A stretch of DNA of 64,000 nucleotides from Dasypus novemcinctus (taxonomy: Eukaryota; Chordata; Mammalia; Cingulata; Dasypodidae). The notes below the pieces were generated by a model that saw only the letters and a list, made by a program, of their open reading frames with translations, searched no databases and had not been told where the DNA came from. The stretch spans positions 30,920,770-30,984,769 of the forward strand of contig NC_080682.1 in assembly GCF_030445035.2 (NCBI RefSeq). The letters are read 5' to 3'. Made by a program: the position numbers and the translations under genes. Below, in pieces: positions 63,656-64,000 of this stretch (positions are counted from its first letter, which is position 1; the number at the start of each line of letters is the position of its first letter).

Positions 63656-64000
63656 CTTTTAATTAATCAATCATTTCCACTCTCTGTGTGGACTCTGTGT
63701 TAGTCTTGGAGGTTTAACAGAGTTTGAAATAGGAAAATTAGTAAAGGAAAATATATCTTTGATGGAAACGTTTCTCTTTTCATCAAAGATATAGGAGGAA
63801 CTGAAGTTCCATGTCAAAACTGCCAAAGTACTTCTGATGGCTAATGGGGGAATATAAACCAAGTTTAGAAGAGAATGAGAAGGGGATGAGGATAGTATTT
63901 TCCTGGAAAATAAATATTTTGTGCCCATTTCTCAAAAGTAGAGAGGAGTGATTCTGTGACTCAGTCTTAATTCTCTCAGTCTCAAATTAAATGTTACTTC

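Overview
This is gene-poor, AT-rich mammalian nuclear DNA made mostly of interspersed repeats. The best taxonomic clue is two tRNA-headed SINEs (41037-41463 minus, 61173-61532 plus) with the armadillo DAS-SINE body, plus a third related SINE (20720-20926). From remembered family knowledge, together with olfactory receptor genes, MIRs and L1s, this points to a xenarthran, most likely Dasypus. No bacterial or phage genes, CRISPR arrays or operons are present.

Genes: only one protein gene looks alive, an uninterrupted class II olfactory receptor (OR) at 27923-28867 on the minus strand (314 aa). A broken OR of the same broad group lies at 1415-2024, also minus, missing about 111 codons including the DRY segment. 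The window is therefore probably the flank of an OR cluster. A 5'-truncated processed pseudogene of a KDEL receptor (KDELR2-like) lies at about 60050-60385, minus.

Repeats, left to right: LTR-like sequence (2100-2445); an end-to-end L1 (6125-15800) bracketed by a perfect 16-bp target-site duplication, with intact ORF1, broken ORF2 and a very long two-part 3' UTR; antisense copies of the same 3' UTR (17683-17835, 19123-20260, 37456-38700); a gammaretrovirus-like ERV remnant with LTR, gag, protease and partial RT (22974-26705); MIRs (29-32 kb); an old L1 cut apart by an LTR and a nested L1 tail (35590-39700); tandem LTRs followed by a gag remnant (45800-48090); another L1 cut by LTR/ERV material (50198-54960); a nested L1/L1/solo-LTR block (54965-57250); and an LTR at 60478-61035.

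The genes do not form a pathway. The window records successive insertions around a small OR locus. I found no convincing new system. The more unusual items are the two-part L1 3' UTR, the monomer-like L1 5' UTR with long antisense frames, and the layered insertions with visible target-site duplications. Family names come from memory of consensus sequences and need a repeat-library search.
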